From Streptomyces sp. NRRL WC-3618 (GTDB taxonomy: Bacteria; Actinomycetota; Actinomycetes; Streptomycetales; Streptomycetaceae): a DNA stretch of 30,479 nt. The translations under genes and the position numbers were made by a program. Under the pieces are notes generated by a model that was not told the origin of the DNA, ran no database searches, and worked only from the letters and a program-made list of their open reading frames with translations. Of the stretch, positions 1-7,700 are shown one piece after another (the stretch's first letter is position 1; every line of letters starts with the position of its first letter). The stretch lies in the NCBI RefSeq assembly GCF_001280005.1, contig NZ_LGDW01000066.1, positions 1 to 30,479 on the forward strand. The letters are read 5' to 3'.

Positions 1-355
1 AACCCGAACGGGCACCGGGGCCCGCGACGGCGCCGGCCTTCCCCCCCCCCCCCCCCCCCTCCCCCCCCCCCCCCGCCAGTCGGCACCCCACGCACCCCGG
101 ATGCCCCGCCCGCGCGGAGTGGTCCCGGGCTCGCATCGGCCAGTCGCCCACCGGCCGCACGCCCGGCGGCTTCCCCCACCCGGCGAGATGAAGTACCCAG
201 GTGACCAGGACGGCGGCCGCCACCACCAGGGCCCCATCCGCCACCAGGAGAACCGAGGTCATGCAGACCCCCAGCCCGAGCACGCAGGACCCGACGGTCG
301 CGATGGCGGTGCCGGTCCAGCCGGCGACGGTGTGGCCCTCGTCGTATGTGCTCAC
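1..355 (-). CDS. HGxxPAAW-like small membrane protein, 3' end unresolved
   Basis: The reverse strand reads from a GTG at 355 into a protein beginning STYDEGHTVAGWTGTAIATV, followed by two hydrophobic segments (about residues 15-35 and 38-58), a WGKPPG turn and a CVGC pair. This layout matches the small HGxxPAAW-family membrane proteins common in Streptomyces; their function is not known to me. The frame then enters the G-rich tract at 41-74, where it would encode only glycine, and no stop is met before the window edge. The family normally ends shortly after the Cys pair, so the true stop was probably lost to a length error or expansion in the homopolymer. The gene is divergent from the MarR regulator, with an 86-base intergenic region that should hold both promoters. 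Confidence 0.6.
   Translation of the reverse strand, partial: MSTYDEGHTVAGWTGTAIATVGSCVLGLGVCMTSVLLVADGALVVAAAVLVTWVLHLAGWGKPPGVRPVGDWPMRARDHSARAGHPGCVGCRLAGGGGEGGGGGGKAGAVAGPGARSG
41..74. repeat. Poly-C (poly-G) homopolymer tract
   Basis: Eighteen C, one T and fourteen C in a row. On the other strand this is a G run able to form a G-quadruplex. Runs this long are error-prone in sequencing and slip in replication. It falls inside the reverse reading frame of the small membrane protein. Confidence 0.9.
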
Positions 356-441
356 GCGTGCGTCTCCCCAGTAGAATCGAGATCTCTCACTCCGTAAGCA
401 GTTTAGACACAAAACTTCTCACGAGCTAAGGCAATTCCGCG

Positions 442-963
442 ATGCGCGACGGCACGCACGACACGCCCGCCACTTCCGGCGCACAGAGCAGCGGTTCCCG
501 CCCGCCCGCGACCCCCGCCGAGATGCTCACAGCGATGGACCACACCATCGCGACGCACCTGCTCAGCCAGCAGGAGATGGCGCGTCGCCTCAACCTGAAC
601 GTCACCGACCTCACCTGCTTCGCCTACGTCCTGGAGGCGGGCGAGGACCTGCTCACCGCCGGTGACCTGGCCGAACGCGCCCACGTCACCACGGGCGCCG
701 TCACCGGGATCCTCAACCGCCTCGAACGCGCGGGCTACATCACCCGCCGCCCCGACCCGAACGACCGCCGCCGGGTCCGCGTGGCCGCCGAACCGTCCGC
801 CGTCGCCCGCGCCCACGCCCTCTACGGGCCCTACTACGCCCGCCTGGCCGCCCTCATCGCCGACTACTCCCCCGACGAAGTAGCGCTACTGTCCGACTGG
901 TTCACGCGTCAGGGCCGACTGGCCCGGGAGTACATGGACGAGATCCGCGGGACGGACGCATAG
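442..963 (+). CDS. MarR-family transcriptional regulator
   Basis: This 173-residue protein has the MarR winged helix-turn-helix layout. A helical N-terminus (about residues 30-60) is followed by the DNA-binding helices (about 72-102, with AGDLAERAHVTTGAVTGILN). The beta wing follows, carrying the diagnostic DPNDRRRVRV (about 108-117), and then a C-terminal dimerisation helix. The first 25 residues are Ser/Pro/Ala-rich and probably disordered. The ligand cannot be told from sequence. The ATG at 442 has only a weak ribosome site (AAGG in CTAAGG). It is divergent from the small membrane gene, and the 86 bases between hold a short dyad GTTT-N7-AAAC near 402-416 that could be its operator. MarR proteins often control the divergent neighbour, but that is inference. 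Confidence 0.88.
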   Translation: MRDGTHDTPATSGAQSSGSRPPATPAEMLTAMDHTIATHLLSQQEMARRLNLNVTDLTCFAYVLEAGEDLLTAGDLAERAHVTTGAVTGILNRLERAGYITRRPDPNDRRRVRVAAEPSAVARAHALYGPYYARLAALIADYSPDEVALLSDWFTRQGRLAREYMDEIRGTDA

Positions 964-986
964 AGGGCCCGCCTCGCCTTCCCGGA

Positions 987-1832
987 TCAGCGAAGGTGTT
1001 CGAGGCAGAACGCGGCTGTGGCCGCCGCGATCGCCTTCGGGTCCTTCTCCGGGCCGAAGTGGTCGAGCTTGGGGAACCGGGCGAGAGCGGATCCGGCGAG
1101 AGTCCCGTGCAGACGGACGGTGGCGCGGCCCGCGCCGGTGTTCTCGATGCCCTTGCCCGCCATCAGCAGCACCGAACTGGTGATCCCCGCGTACTTCGGA
1201 AAGTCGTTGTCGCGCCCCGCCGACTCCCTGTGCTCACGGACAATGGTGGGCAACAGGGCGTACTTCTGGAGGCGTTCGCGCTTCCTGATGGCCAACGGGA
1301 TGATGAGCCGGAGCAGTCGGCGCGGGGCCTTGCCGGTGGTCTCGGGGTTGATGCCCTGGATGAACGCGAGGAACGCCTCCGCCGGCTTGCCGGCGTCCAG
1401 CAACCTCTCGCACTCCTCGGCCCAGCCCATCGGCACGGAGCCGTCGACGGATACACCGGGTTCGTAGACGACGACCCGGTCGAAGCCGCCGCGCAGGGCC
1501 GCCTCCAGGGTCAGGAAGCCGCCGAAGCTGTGCCCGAAGACGTTACGGGCACCGGTGACCTCGCGCACCGCCTCGATGTCCGCGCACTCGGCGTCCACCC
1601 CGTAGTCGTCGCCCTGCGGACCACTGCCGCCCCGGCCGCGCCGGTCGATGACGTGCACCGTGAAGTGGGGTGCCAACTGCGCGGCCAGGCCGTCGAAATC
1701 GGCAGCCACCCCCAGCGCCCCCGGCACGACCAGCAGCCCCGGACCGGAGCCCTGGCTGCGGTAGCTGATGACTGTGCCGTCCGCCGAGACCGTCGACGCG
1801 ACTCTCACACCGGCCGTGACCTGCATGTTCAT
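987..1832 (-). CDS. alpha/beta hydrolase
   Basis: This 281-residue alpha/beta-fold hydrolase shows the oxyanion-region GALG turn (about residue 38), the DRRGRGGSG motif of strand 4, the nucleophile elbow GHSFGG (Ser nucleophile, about residue 100), and a C-terminal LDHFGPEKDP segment carrying the catalytic His. The acid is probably the Asp/Glu in the segment before it. The substrate is unknown. The open frame extends upstream to 2117, but that stretch crosses the divergent promoter region and the TetR gene. The ATG at 1832 (MNMQVTAG) is preceded by GCGGGGG and fits the family start; a second ATG lies at 1826. It is divergent from the TetR gene and is its likely target. Confidence 0.85.
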   Translation of the reverse strand: MNMQVTAGVRVASTVSADGTVISYRSQGSGPGLLVVPGALGVAADFDGLAAQLAPHFTVHVIDRRGRGGSGPQGDDYGVDAECADIEAVREVTGARNVFGHSFGGFLTLEAALRGGFDRVVVYEPGVSVDGSVPMGWAEECERLLDAGKPAEAFLAFIQGINPETTGKAPRRLLRLIIPLAIRKRERLQKYALLPTIVREHRESAGRDNDFPKYAGITSSVLLMAGKGIENTGAGRATVRLHGTLAGSALARFPKLDHFGPEKDPKAIAAATAAFCLEHLR

Positions 1833-1937
1833 GGATGCCCCCGCTATGAAGACCAGATGAAGAACCAGTGGGAGATGCCGTCCAGCGCGCTCATCTCCAC
1901 CACAGGAAGAACAGTAGACGCCGATTGAACGATCGCG

Positions 1938-1953
1938 CAATACGCTTGTATAG
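1938..1953. promoter_or_regulatory. Candidate TetR operator between hydrolase and TetR
   Basis: CAATAC-GCTT-GTATAG is an inverted repeat with one mismatch, 16 bases in all, in the middle of the divergent intergenic region. Its size and place fit a TetR operator that controls both genes. Confidence 0.35.
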
Positions 1954-2001
1954 ATCGATCGCCTCAGGCGTTCGCGCCATCTCGGTGTTAGCCTCCGTGA
2001 C

Positions 2002-2574
2002 ATGGGAAACCGCGAAGCCCTCCTGGTGGCCGCCAAGGCGTGCCTGCGGGAGAAGGGGTACGACCGCAGCAGCGTCCGGGACATCGCCACCGCGGCCAAA
2101 GTGAGCATGGCCGCCATCGGCTACCACTACGGCTCCCGCGAAGCCCTCCTGAACCAGGCCCTGTTCGAGACCCTCGACGAATGGGGCGACGCGATGGGCC
2201 GGGCCCTGGTCCCGGACCCAGACGGCTCCGCCAAGCGGCACTTCACGCAGATGTGGCAGAGCCTGATCGACGACTTCGCCACGCACCCGGACCTGTGGCT
2301 CGCCTCGATGGAACTCTTCATGCAGGCCCAGCGCCAGCCCGCCCTACGCACCGCCCTGACCGCCGGCCTCACCCAGGGCCGCCGCGGCATGGCCGCCATC
2401 CTCACCAGCACCCCCGAGGACGACGTCCCCACCGAAGCCGTACGCACCCTCGGCAGCGTCCAACTCGCCCTCATGTCCGGCATCATGATCCAACACCTCA
2501 GCGACCCCACCACGGCCCCCAGCGCCGACGAAATCCTCCAGGGCCTACGCACCTTGACCGACCTCACCCACTGA
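2002..2574 (+). CDS. TetR-family transcriptional regulator
   Basis: A 190-residue TetR-type repressor. The N-terminal 50 residues form the usual three-helix DNA-binding domain (LLVAAKACLREKGYDRSSVR, then DIATAAKVSMAAIGYHYGSREALL). This is followed by a helical ligand domain with a TetR C-terminal-like region (QMWQSLIDDFATHPDLWLASMELFMQA). The GYHYGSRE motif is the recognition-helix signature. It starts with ATG at 2002, with no strong ribosome site in front (CCTCCGTGAC), so the message may be leaderless. It is transcribed away from the alpha/beta hydrolase and probably represses it and itself. The ligand is unknown. Confidence 0.9.
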   Translation: MGNREALLVAAKACLREKGYDRSSVRDIATAAKVSMAAIGYHYGSREALLNQALFETLDEWGDAMGRALVPDPDGSAKRHFTQMWQSLIDDFATHPDLWLASMELFMQAQRQPALRTALTAGLTQGRRGMAAILTSTPEDDVPTEAVRTLGSVQLALMSGIMIQHLSDPTTAPSADEILQGLRTLTDLTH

Positions 2575-2618
2575 CGCCGCCTGAATCGCTCCGAGGGCGG
2601 CAGCCGCCAAGACATAAA

Positions 2619-2659
2619 CCAGAGACCCCGTGGATTTGGCTCCTCCACGGGGCCTCTGG
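2619..2659. terminator. Strong hairpin terminator beside the tRNA-Arg fragment
   Basis: Arms 2619-2634 and 2644-2659 pair over 16 bases with one mismatch (CCAGAGACCCCGTGGA against TCCACGGGGCCTCTGG). It ends 7 bases before the tRNA-Arg fragment. The intact tRNA-Arg terminator has exactly the same spacing, so this is probably the original terminator of the tRNA before an element inserted. It also lies 44 bases after the TetR stop. Confidence 0.8.
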
Positions 2660-2666
2660 TTTGCCG

Positions 2667-2708
2667 TGCACTCGGCAGGATCCGAACCTGCAACCTTCTC
2701 ATCCCTAG
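2667..2708 (-). repeat. tRNA-Arg 3'-half fragment (putative att scar)
   Basis: These 42 bases match the tRNA-Arg(ACG) segment 3348-3389 at 39 positions. The match covers the acceptor 3' strand, the T arm and most of the anticodon arm, and is then lost in the D-arm region. Both copies are on the same strand and both end 7 bases before a hairpin terminator. Integrative elements using tyrosine recombinases duplicate the 3' end of a tRNA gene in this way. The three substitutions mean the fragment is old and not a functional tRNA. Confidence 0.75.
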
Positions 2709-3305
2709 CTAAAACCAGCTCGGGCTTGAAGGTCATACAGGTTGTTCAAAGGGAGTTGATGGGCACCGTTGGCCCGGGTCCGAGGGGGACTACTCAGGAC
2801 GCCGATCGCGCGCCACGCTCGTACGGCCACCCCGTGAGCCGCCTCTTACTCCCCCGGTTCGGCTTTCGCCTCGGGCGCCCCGGGGCGCCTGTTGTCGGGA
2901 CGACGCGACGTTACGACCACCATGGCTCAGACTCCAAGTCGATTCCGCGTTGACCGCTTTGTCCGAAGCAACCTCGGAGGGTCCCTCGCTAGGGGACCCT
3001 GCCGGTCGCATGGCGCCTGCTTGGGCGGTGGCCGCGTGACGGCTTTCCCGTCGCCCCGGAGGCCGTAGCTGGTGTCGCCGCCTCTTTGGGCACCGATCCT
3101 CTGACGATCACTGATCCCCTGTGGGTGGCGAACATGCCGCGCTTCGACCGGCGGTGCTCTTCACCGGCACTCACAGATCGCCATGACGATGGAGGTCTAC
3201 CCGGAGACTGACGAAGAGGCGGCTCGCGAGGCAGTCGGCCAACTGTTCAGGCCATGCGCGGCGACGGATAGGCCAGTTGCTGCACTTCGCTGCTGTACGG
3301 CACGG
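2709..3305. other. Gene-poor stretch, probable remnant of an integrative element
   Basis: About 600 bases between the tRNA-Arg fragment and the intact tRNA-Arg terminator. I find no convincing intact gene. One forward frame, 2993-3211, is open for 72 codons and reads like a protein fragment (around TITDPLWVANMPRFDRR), but it has no credible start or family. Its position between duplicated tRNA ends suggests degraded element DNA. Confidence 0.45.
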
Positions 3306-3340
3306 AAGAGCCCCGCTCCGGTTACCGGAGCGGGGCTCTT
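3306..3340 (-). terminator. tRNA-Arg terminator
   Basis: A perfect 16-base stem (AAGAGCCCCGCTCCGG, 3306-3321, with its complement at 3325-3340) with a three-base loop, starting 7 bases past the tRNA 3' end on the reverse strand. Confidence 0.88.
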
Positions 3341-3347
3341 ACCTGTG

Positions 3348-3420
3348 TGCACTCGGCAGGATTCGAACCTGCAACCTTCTGATCCGTAGTCAGATGCTCT
3401 ATCCGTTAAGCTACGAGTGC
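3348..3420 (-). tRNA. tRNA-Arg (anticodon ACG)
   Basis: A 73-base gene on the reverse strand, from 3420 (5') to 3348 (3'). The acceptor stem GCACTCG/CGAGTGC, discriminator A, D arm GCTTAACGGATAGAGC, anticodon stem TCTGA/TCAGA around loop CTACGGA, and T arm GCAGG-TTCGAAT-CCTGC are all complete. The ACG anticodon decodes CGN arginine codons after wobble deamination to inosine. CCA is not encoded. Its 3' end faces left toward the duplicated fragment, consistent with use as an integration target. Confidence 0.97.
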
Positions 3421-3552
3421 TTGTGTGTTCTGTTGTGTTTGCTCTTCCCTCCGGGCTTTTTCGGCCCGGTTGGCGTTGCGGGAACAACATTACATGACTG
3501 GCGGCGTGAGGTGAAATCCGTTAGCCGCGCCCTGCCTGACCTGCGAAAACGG

Positions 3553-3586
3553 CCGAAGCCCCGGTCTTTGGGGACCAGGGCTTCGG
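3553..3586 (-). terminator. tRNA-Ser(GCT) terminator
   Basis: A 14-base stem, CCGAAGCCCCGGTC against GACCAGGGCTTCGG, with one mismatch and a six-base loop, 9 bases downstream of the tRNA-Ser 3' end on the reverse strand. Confidence 0.8.
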
Positions 3587-3595
3587 GATCAGGTG

Positions 3596-3686
3596 CGGAG
3601 GCGGAGGGATTTGAACCCTCGATGGGATGTAAGTCCCAAACCGCATTAGCAGTGCGGCGCCATAGACCGGACTAGGCGACGCCTCC
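3596..3686 (-). tRNA. tRNA-Ser (anticodon GCT)
   Basis: A 91-base type II tRNA on the reverse strand with acceptor stem GGAGGCG/CGCCTCC and discriminator G. The anticodon loop CTGCTAA (anticodon GCT, reading AGC/AGU) sits in a CGCA/TGCG stem. A long variable arm follows, then T arm GAGGG-TTCAAAT-CCCTC. It lies upstream of tRNA-Arg on the same strand, but a strong terminator stands between them, so the two are likely separate transcripts. Confidence 0.97.
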
Positions 3687-3899
3687 AGCACAACCCCCCG
3701 CGCGAGCGCGAGTGGTGCGTGCAGATGATGACACAGACGAGCGCGGTGTCACCAATCGCCTCCCACGGTACTAGGCAGGCGGGGCGCAGGGCAAAGCCGT
3801 TGTTCCTGCCCATGACACGTGGCGTCGCGTCTGTCGGCCCTGACGGCTCCGTCGGCCCGGCCCGCGCAACGTCCTCCCGCGTCACGCGTTAGTCAGGTC

Positions 3900-4457
3900 A
3901 TGGTCAAGGTCACCCCTCACTCCCCATCTCCGCTTCCTCCCCGCACCCGCACCCGCACCCGCACCACCGGTGCCCTCCGCCGTCTCGTGTTCGCCGCCAC
4001 CGCCGGCGCCTCCCTCGCCGCCGCCTCCTTCTCCGCCGCGCCCACGGCCGCCTACGCCGACGGGGCTCCCGAGACCCGCCCCCTCACGCCCCTCGCACCC
4101 TTCGCGCCCCTGCTCGCGCCCCTGGGCCGCGCCTCCGAGCACCTCACCGTCACCGTCCACGGCACCGGTGGGCGTGCGGACGGGCGGTTCGAGCTGGTGT
4201 GTCATCCCGGGGGCGGCAGTCATCCCGACGTCGACGGGGCCTGCGGGTCGCTCGACCGGGGGGCTCGGTGGGGGAAGGATCCGTTCGCCCCCGTAGCCCC
4301 GGACAGTGTCTGCACGATGGTCTACGGCGGTCCGGCCACCGCTCATGTCACCGGAACCTGGGCCGGGCGTCCCGTCGACGCCACGTTCGACCGCAGCAAC
4401 GGATGCCAGATGGCGCGCTGGGACCGGCTCGTACCGCTCCTTCCCGATCTTCGGTAG
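3900..4457 (+). CDS. Secreted subtilisin-inhibitor-like (SSI-type) protein
   Basis: A 185-residue precursor. An Arg-rich n-region is followed by a hydrophobic Ala-rich segment and a likely signal cleavage after AYA (near residue 52). The mature part matches the Streptomyces subtilisin inhibitor family. The strand after EHLTVTVHG leads to four cysteines spaced as in SSI (LVCHPGGGSHPDVDGAC, SVCTMVYGG, SNGCQMARW), which form two disulfides there. The reactive loop is CTMVY, so the P1 residue is Met, as in classic SSI, with Thr rather than the usual Pro at P2. SSI proteins inhibit extracellular serine proteases. The ATG at 3900 follows TCAGGTC; an in-frame GTG at 3819 would make the signal region implausibly long. 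Confidence 0.87.
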   Translation: MVKVTPHSPSPLPPRTRTRTRTTGALRRLVFAATAGASLAAASFSAAPTAAYADGAPETRPLTPLAPFAPLLAPLGRASEHLTVTVHGTGGRADGRFELVCHPGGGSHPDVDGACGSLDRGARWGKDPFAPVAPDSVCTMVYGGPATAHVTGTWAGRPVDATFDRSNGCQMARWDRLVPLLPDLR

Positions 4458-4713
4458 GCCCCCGCCACGCTCCCGACCAGCGGAACAACGCCCCCAAGGG
4501 CCCTCACCCCGCCGCCGCGGGGGCCCCGTAGCGCATAAGTGGTGGGAAAGGTGCCGTCACAGGGGCTGTGTCACTTTGTCGTGCGACCTCCCTCTCATCC
4601 GGCGTCGCGAGCGCAACCACAGCCCTTAGACTCCCTCGCGTGACACGTTGCGGGACGGTTGGCAAGATGGCGCCCGCGGTCGGCAAGGTGCGGTAACAGG
4701 GAGGAAGCGTCTC

Positions 4714-7700
4714 GTGAGCAGCAGGCCATCCCGAGGCGCTGCTCGCCTCGCAGCCATACTCGATGCGCTGCCCGATGCGTTGGTGCTGGTCAACGCCAAC
4801 GGGACCGTCGTCAACGCCAATACGATCGCCCTTGGTGCCTTCGAGACGCCGGGCACCGCCCTCGTCGGGCGCGGGCTGCTCGATCTGCTGCCGGAGTTCG
4901 ACTCGCGGCTGATCCCCGGCACCATGCGGCGCCCCGATTCGATGGACCCGTACGGGCAGACCAAGCCGACCCGGATGATCGCCCGGCGGACGGACGGGAG
5001 CGAGTTTCCCGTCGAGGTCACCAGTGCGAATCTCGAGAACGGCCAGCAGGCGTACGACAGCTACGGCTACACCAATGACGAGCTGCTCATGCTCGTCGTA
5101 CGCGATCTGTCCGGCACCGTGGACACCGAGGCCGAACTCGCGCGTTCGCAACGTCAGACCGAGATGATCCTGCGTGCCGCCGCCGAAGGGGTCGTCGGGA
5201 CGGACACCGAGGGGCGGGTCGTTCTCGTCAATCCGGCCGCCGCTCAGATACTCGGTTACCGGGCCAGCGACCTCGGCGGGCGCGAGCTCCACACGCTCGT
5301 CCTGCACTCGCGCGCCGACGGCGAGCCCTTCCCGTACGGCGAGTCGCCGCTCGCCGACACCCTGCGGTCCGGGCGCAAGCACCGGGTGCGGGGGCAGGTG
5401 CTGTGGTCCAAGAGCGGCGACAAGGTCTCCGTCGACCTGACAACCGCGCCCGTCCGGGACGGCGACCAGCTCGTCGGCGCCGTGATGACCTTCACCGATC
5501 GGCGTCCGTACGACTCCCTCGCCGAGGAGAAGGACGCCGCCGACAGGCTGCACCAGGAGGAGCTGGAGCGGGTCGCCGAGGAGCACGCCTCCGAGCTCAC
5601 CGCCCTGCGCCAGCAGCACGTCACCGAGATCGAGCGGCTGCGCGAGGAGCACGAGGAGGAACTCGCCGCCGGAGAGGACCGGTACGCGGCGCTCGCGGAG
5701 CGGGAGCAGGACCGGTACGAGGCCCTGGCCGGCCGGCAGGAGCAACTGCTCGTGCTGCTCGGCCGTTCGCTGCGCGGCCCCCTCGACGAGCTGCGCCGCG
5801 ACCTTTCCGCCCTCGCCGCCGACGACGCCGGGCAGCTGTGGCCCGAGGCCAACCAGGTGCTGCACCATCTGTCGGCCGGCTACTCGCGCATCACCACGCT
5901 GGTCGACAACGTCCTCTCCTACCAGCGGCTCGACACCGGCGCCGAATCCGTCACCCGTACGAAGGTGATGCTCGACGCGGTCGTCGCCGCCGGGGTCGAC
6001 GGGGCCGTCGAACTGATCGGGCCCGGGCGCGTCCAGTTCGCCGTGCACGCACCGCCGATCGAGGCCGAGGTCGACCCGCAGCGCCTGGCCGCCGCCCTCG
6101 CGCATCTCATCGCGGACGTCGCCGGGGTCGACGCGACCGGCAACTCGCCCGCCTCCGCGGGCGGTTACATGGACAACACGGTGGTCGTGGCCGCCGCGCA
6201 GCGCGGTGAGGTCGTACGGATCGAGGTGCGCGGGCCGTATCCCGGGGGAGACCCGGTGCACGAGCCGATCGTGCGCGGGATCGTGCGGGCCCACGGTGGC
6301 GTGCTCCAGACGCACGAGGTGCCGGGTATGAGCGGCAGCGCGTTCGTCCTCGAGGTGCCCATCGGGGGTGGGGCGGGCGCGGTGGTGGCCGACGCCGAGG
6401 ACATCGAGGACGTCGTGGAGACGGCCGTGGGCGCCGAGCTCGCCCTGCCCGAGCAGGCCGTGGACAGCAATGGCGCCGACGGTGGCGACGGCAACGGTGG
6501 TGTCAGCGGACGGCGGCGGGCCCGGCGGTCCTCCGTGGACGCCTTCCTGGAGAGCGACAGCCCGGAGGGCGCCGCCGAGGCCGAGACCGATGTCGAAGCC
6601 GGTGGCGCCGGGAACGAGGCGGTCGCACCCACCGGACGGCGCCGCAGGCGGGCCACCGAGGAGGCCGCCGCCGCTTCGGGCCCCGCGCCGCAGCCCTCCG
6701 CCGAGGGAGACGGTGGTACCGGACGCCGACGCGGCCGTCCCAGCCCCGTCGAAGGGGGCGACGCGGGCGCGGGCGACGAGGGCGGTGTCTCCGAAGGAGC
6801 CGTCGTCATGGCGGGCGAGCACGGCGCGGGCACCGCTGCCGCGGGGACCGGTCTGGGCGGGACGGTGCCGCCCCAGGGCGTGCCCGGCGCTCCGGCACGG
6901 CGCGCCGGAGGCGAGCAGCACGCGTTGCCGCCCGCCCTGCCCGCGGCTCCTGCGGCGGGCGAGGGTGCGGAAGGCGCCGAAGGCGAGGGCGGACAGCCGA
7001 CCGGGCGCCGGCGCAGGGCCCTCGCGGCTGCGGCCGAGCGCGGTGTCGCACAGGAGGCGGGCCCCCGCCCGGTGTTCGCCCTGCCCCCGGCCGAGGCCGA
7101 CCGGACGGACCAGGGTGCCCCTGCGGCGCCCGCCGGGCCTGTCGGCGACCAGTTCGACGACGGTGGCCGTCATGACGGGCTCACGCACGATCACGACGAG
7201 GACCACACCCCGCCCCAGCCTCACCCGACGTCCACGCCGACCGGCCGCCGCCGCGCGCGCCAGGCCCCGGACCAGCCGGGGACCGTACCTCCGGGCGGGA
7301 TTCCGGGGCAGGCGGTTCCCGCACAGGCTCCCGTACCGGCACCGGCCGCCCAGGCCGCCGTCGGTCCGCAGGGCGGCGTACCGGGACAGGGGCAGCCCGT
7401 GCCCGCACAGGGCATGCCTGGGCAGGCTGCACCCATGGCCCAGGTCGCACAGGCCGGACAGGTCGCGCAGGCCATGCCCGGACAGCCCGTTCCCGCGCAG
7501 GGACTTCCCGCGCAGCCCATGCCACCCAGCCAGCCCATGCCCGGCCAGTCTGTCCCCGCACAGGGAGTCCAGGCAGTCCAGGGAATCCAGGGTCAGCAGG
7601 TTCCCCAACAGGCCCTTCAGCAGGCCATGCAGCAGGCGCCCCAGGCCGTTGCCCCGCAGGTACCGGCGCAGGGTACGGCGCCCCAGCCCGCCCAGATCCA

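Noticed and set aside
1833..2117. N-terminal extension of the alpha/beta hydrolase
   Set aside because: It would cross the divergent promoter and the TetR gene, and the added residues do not resemble the family.
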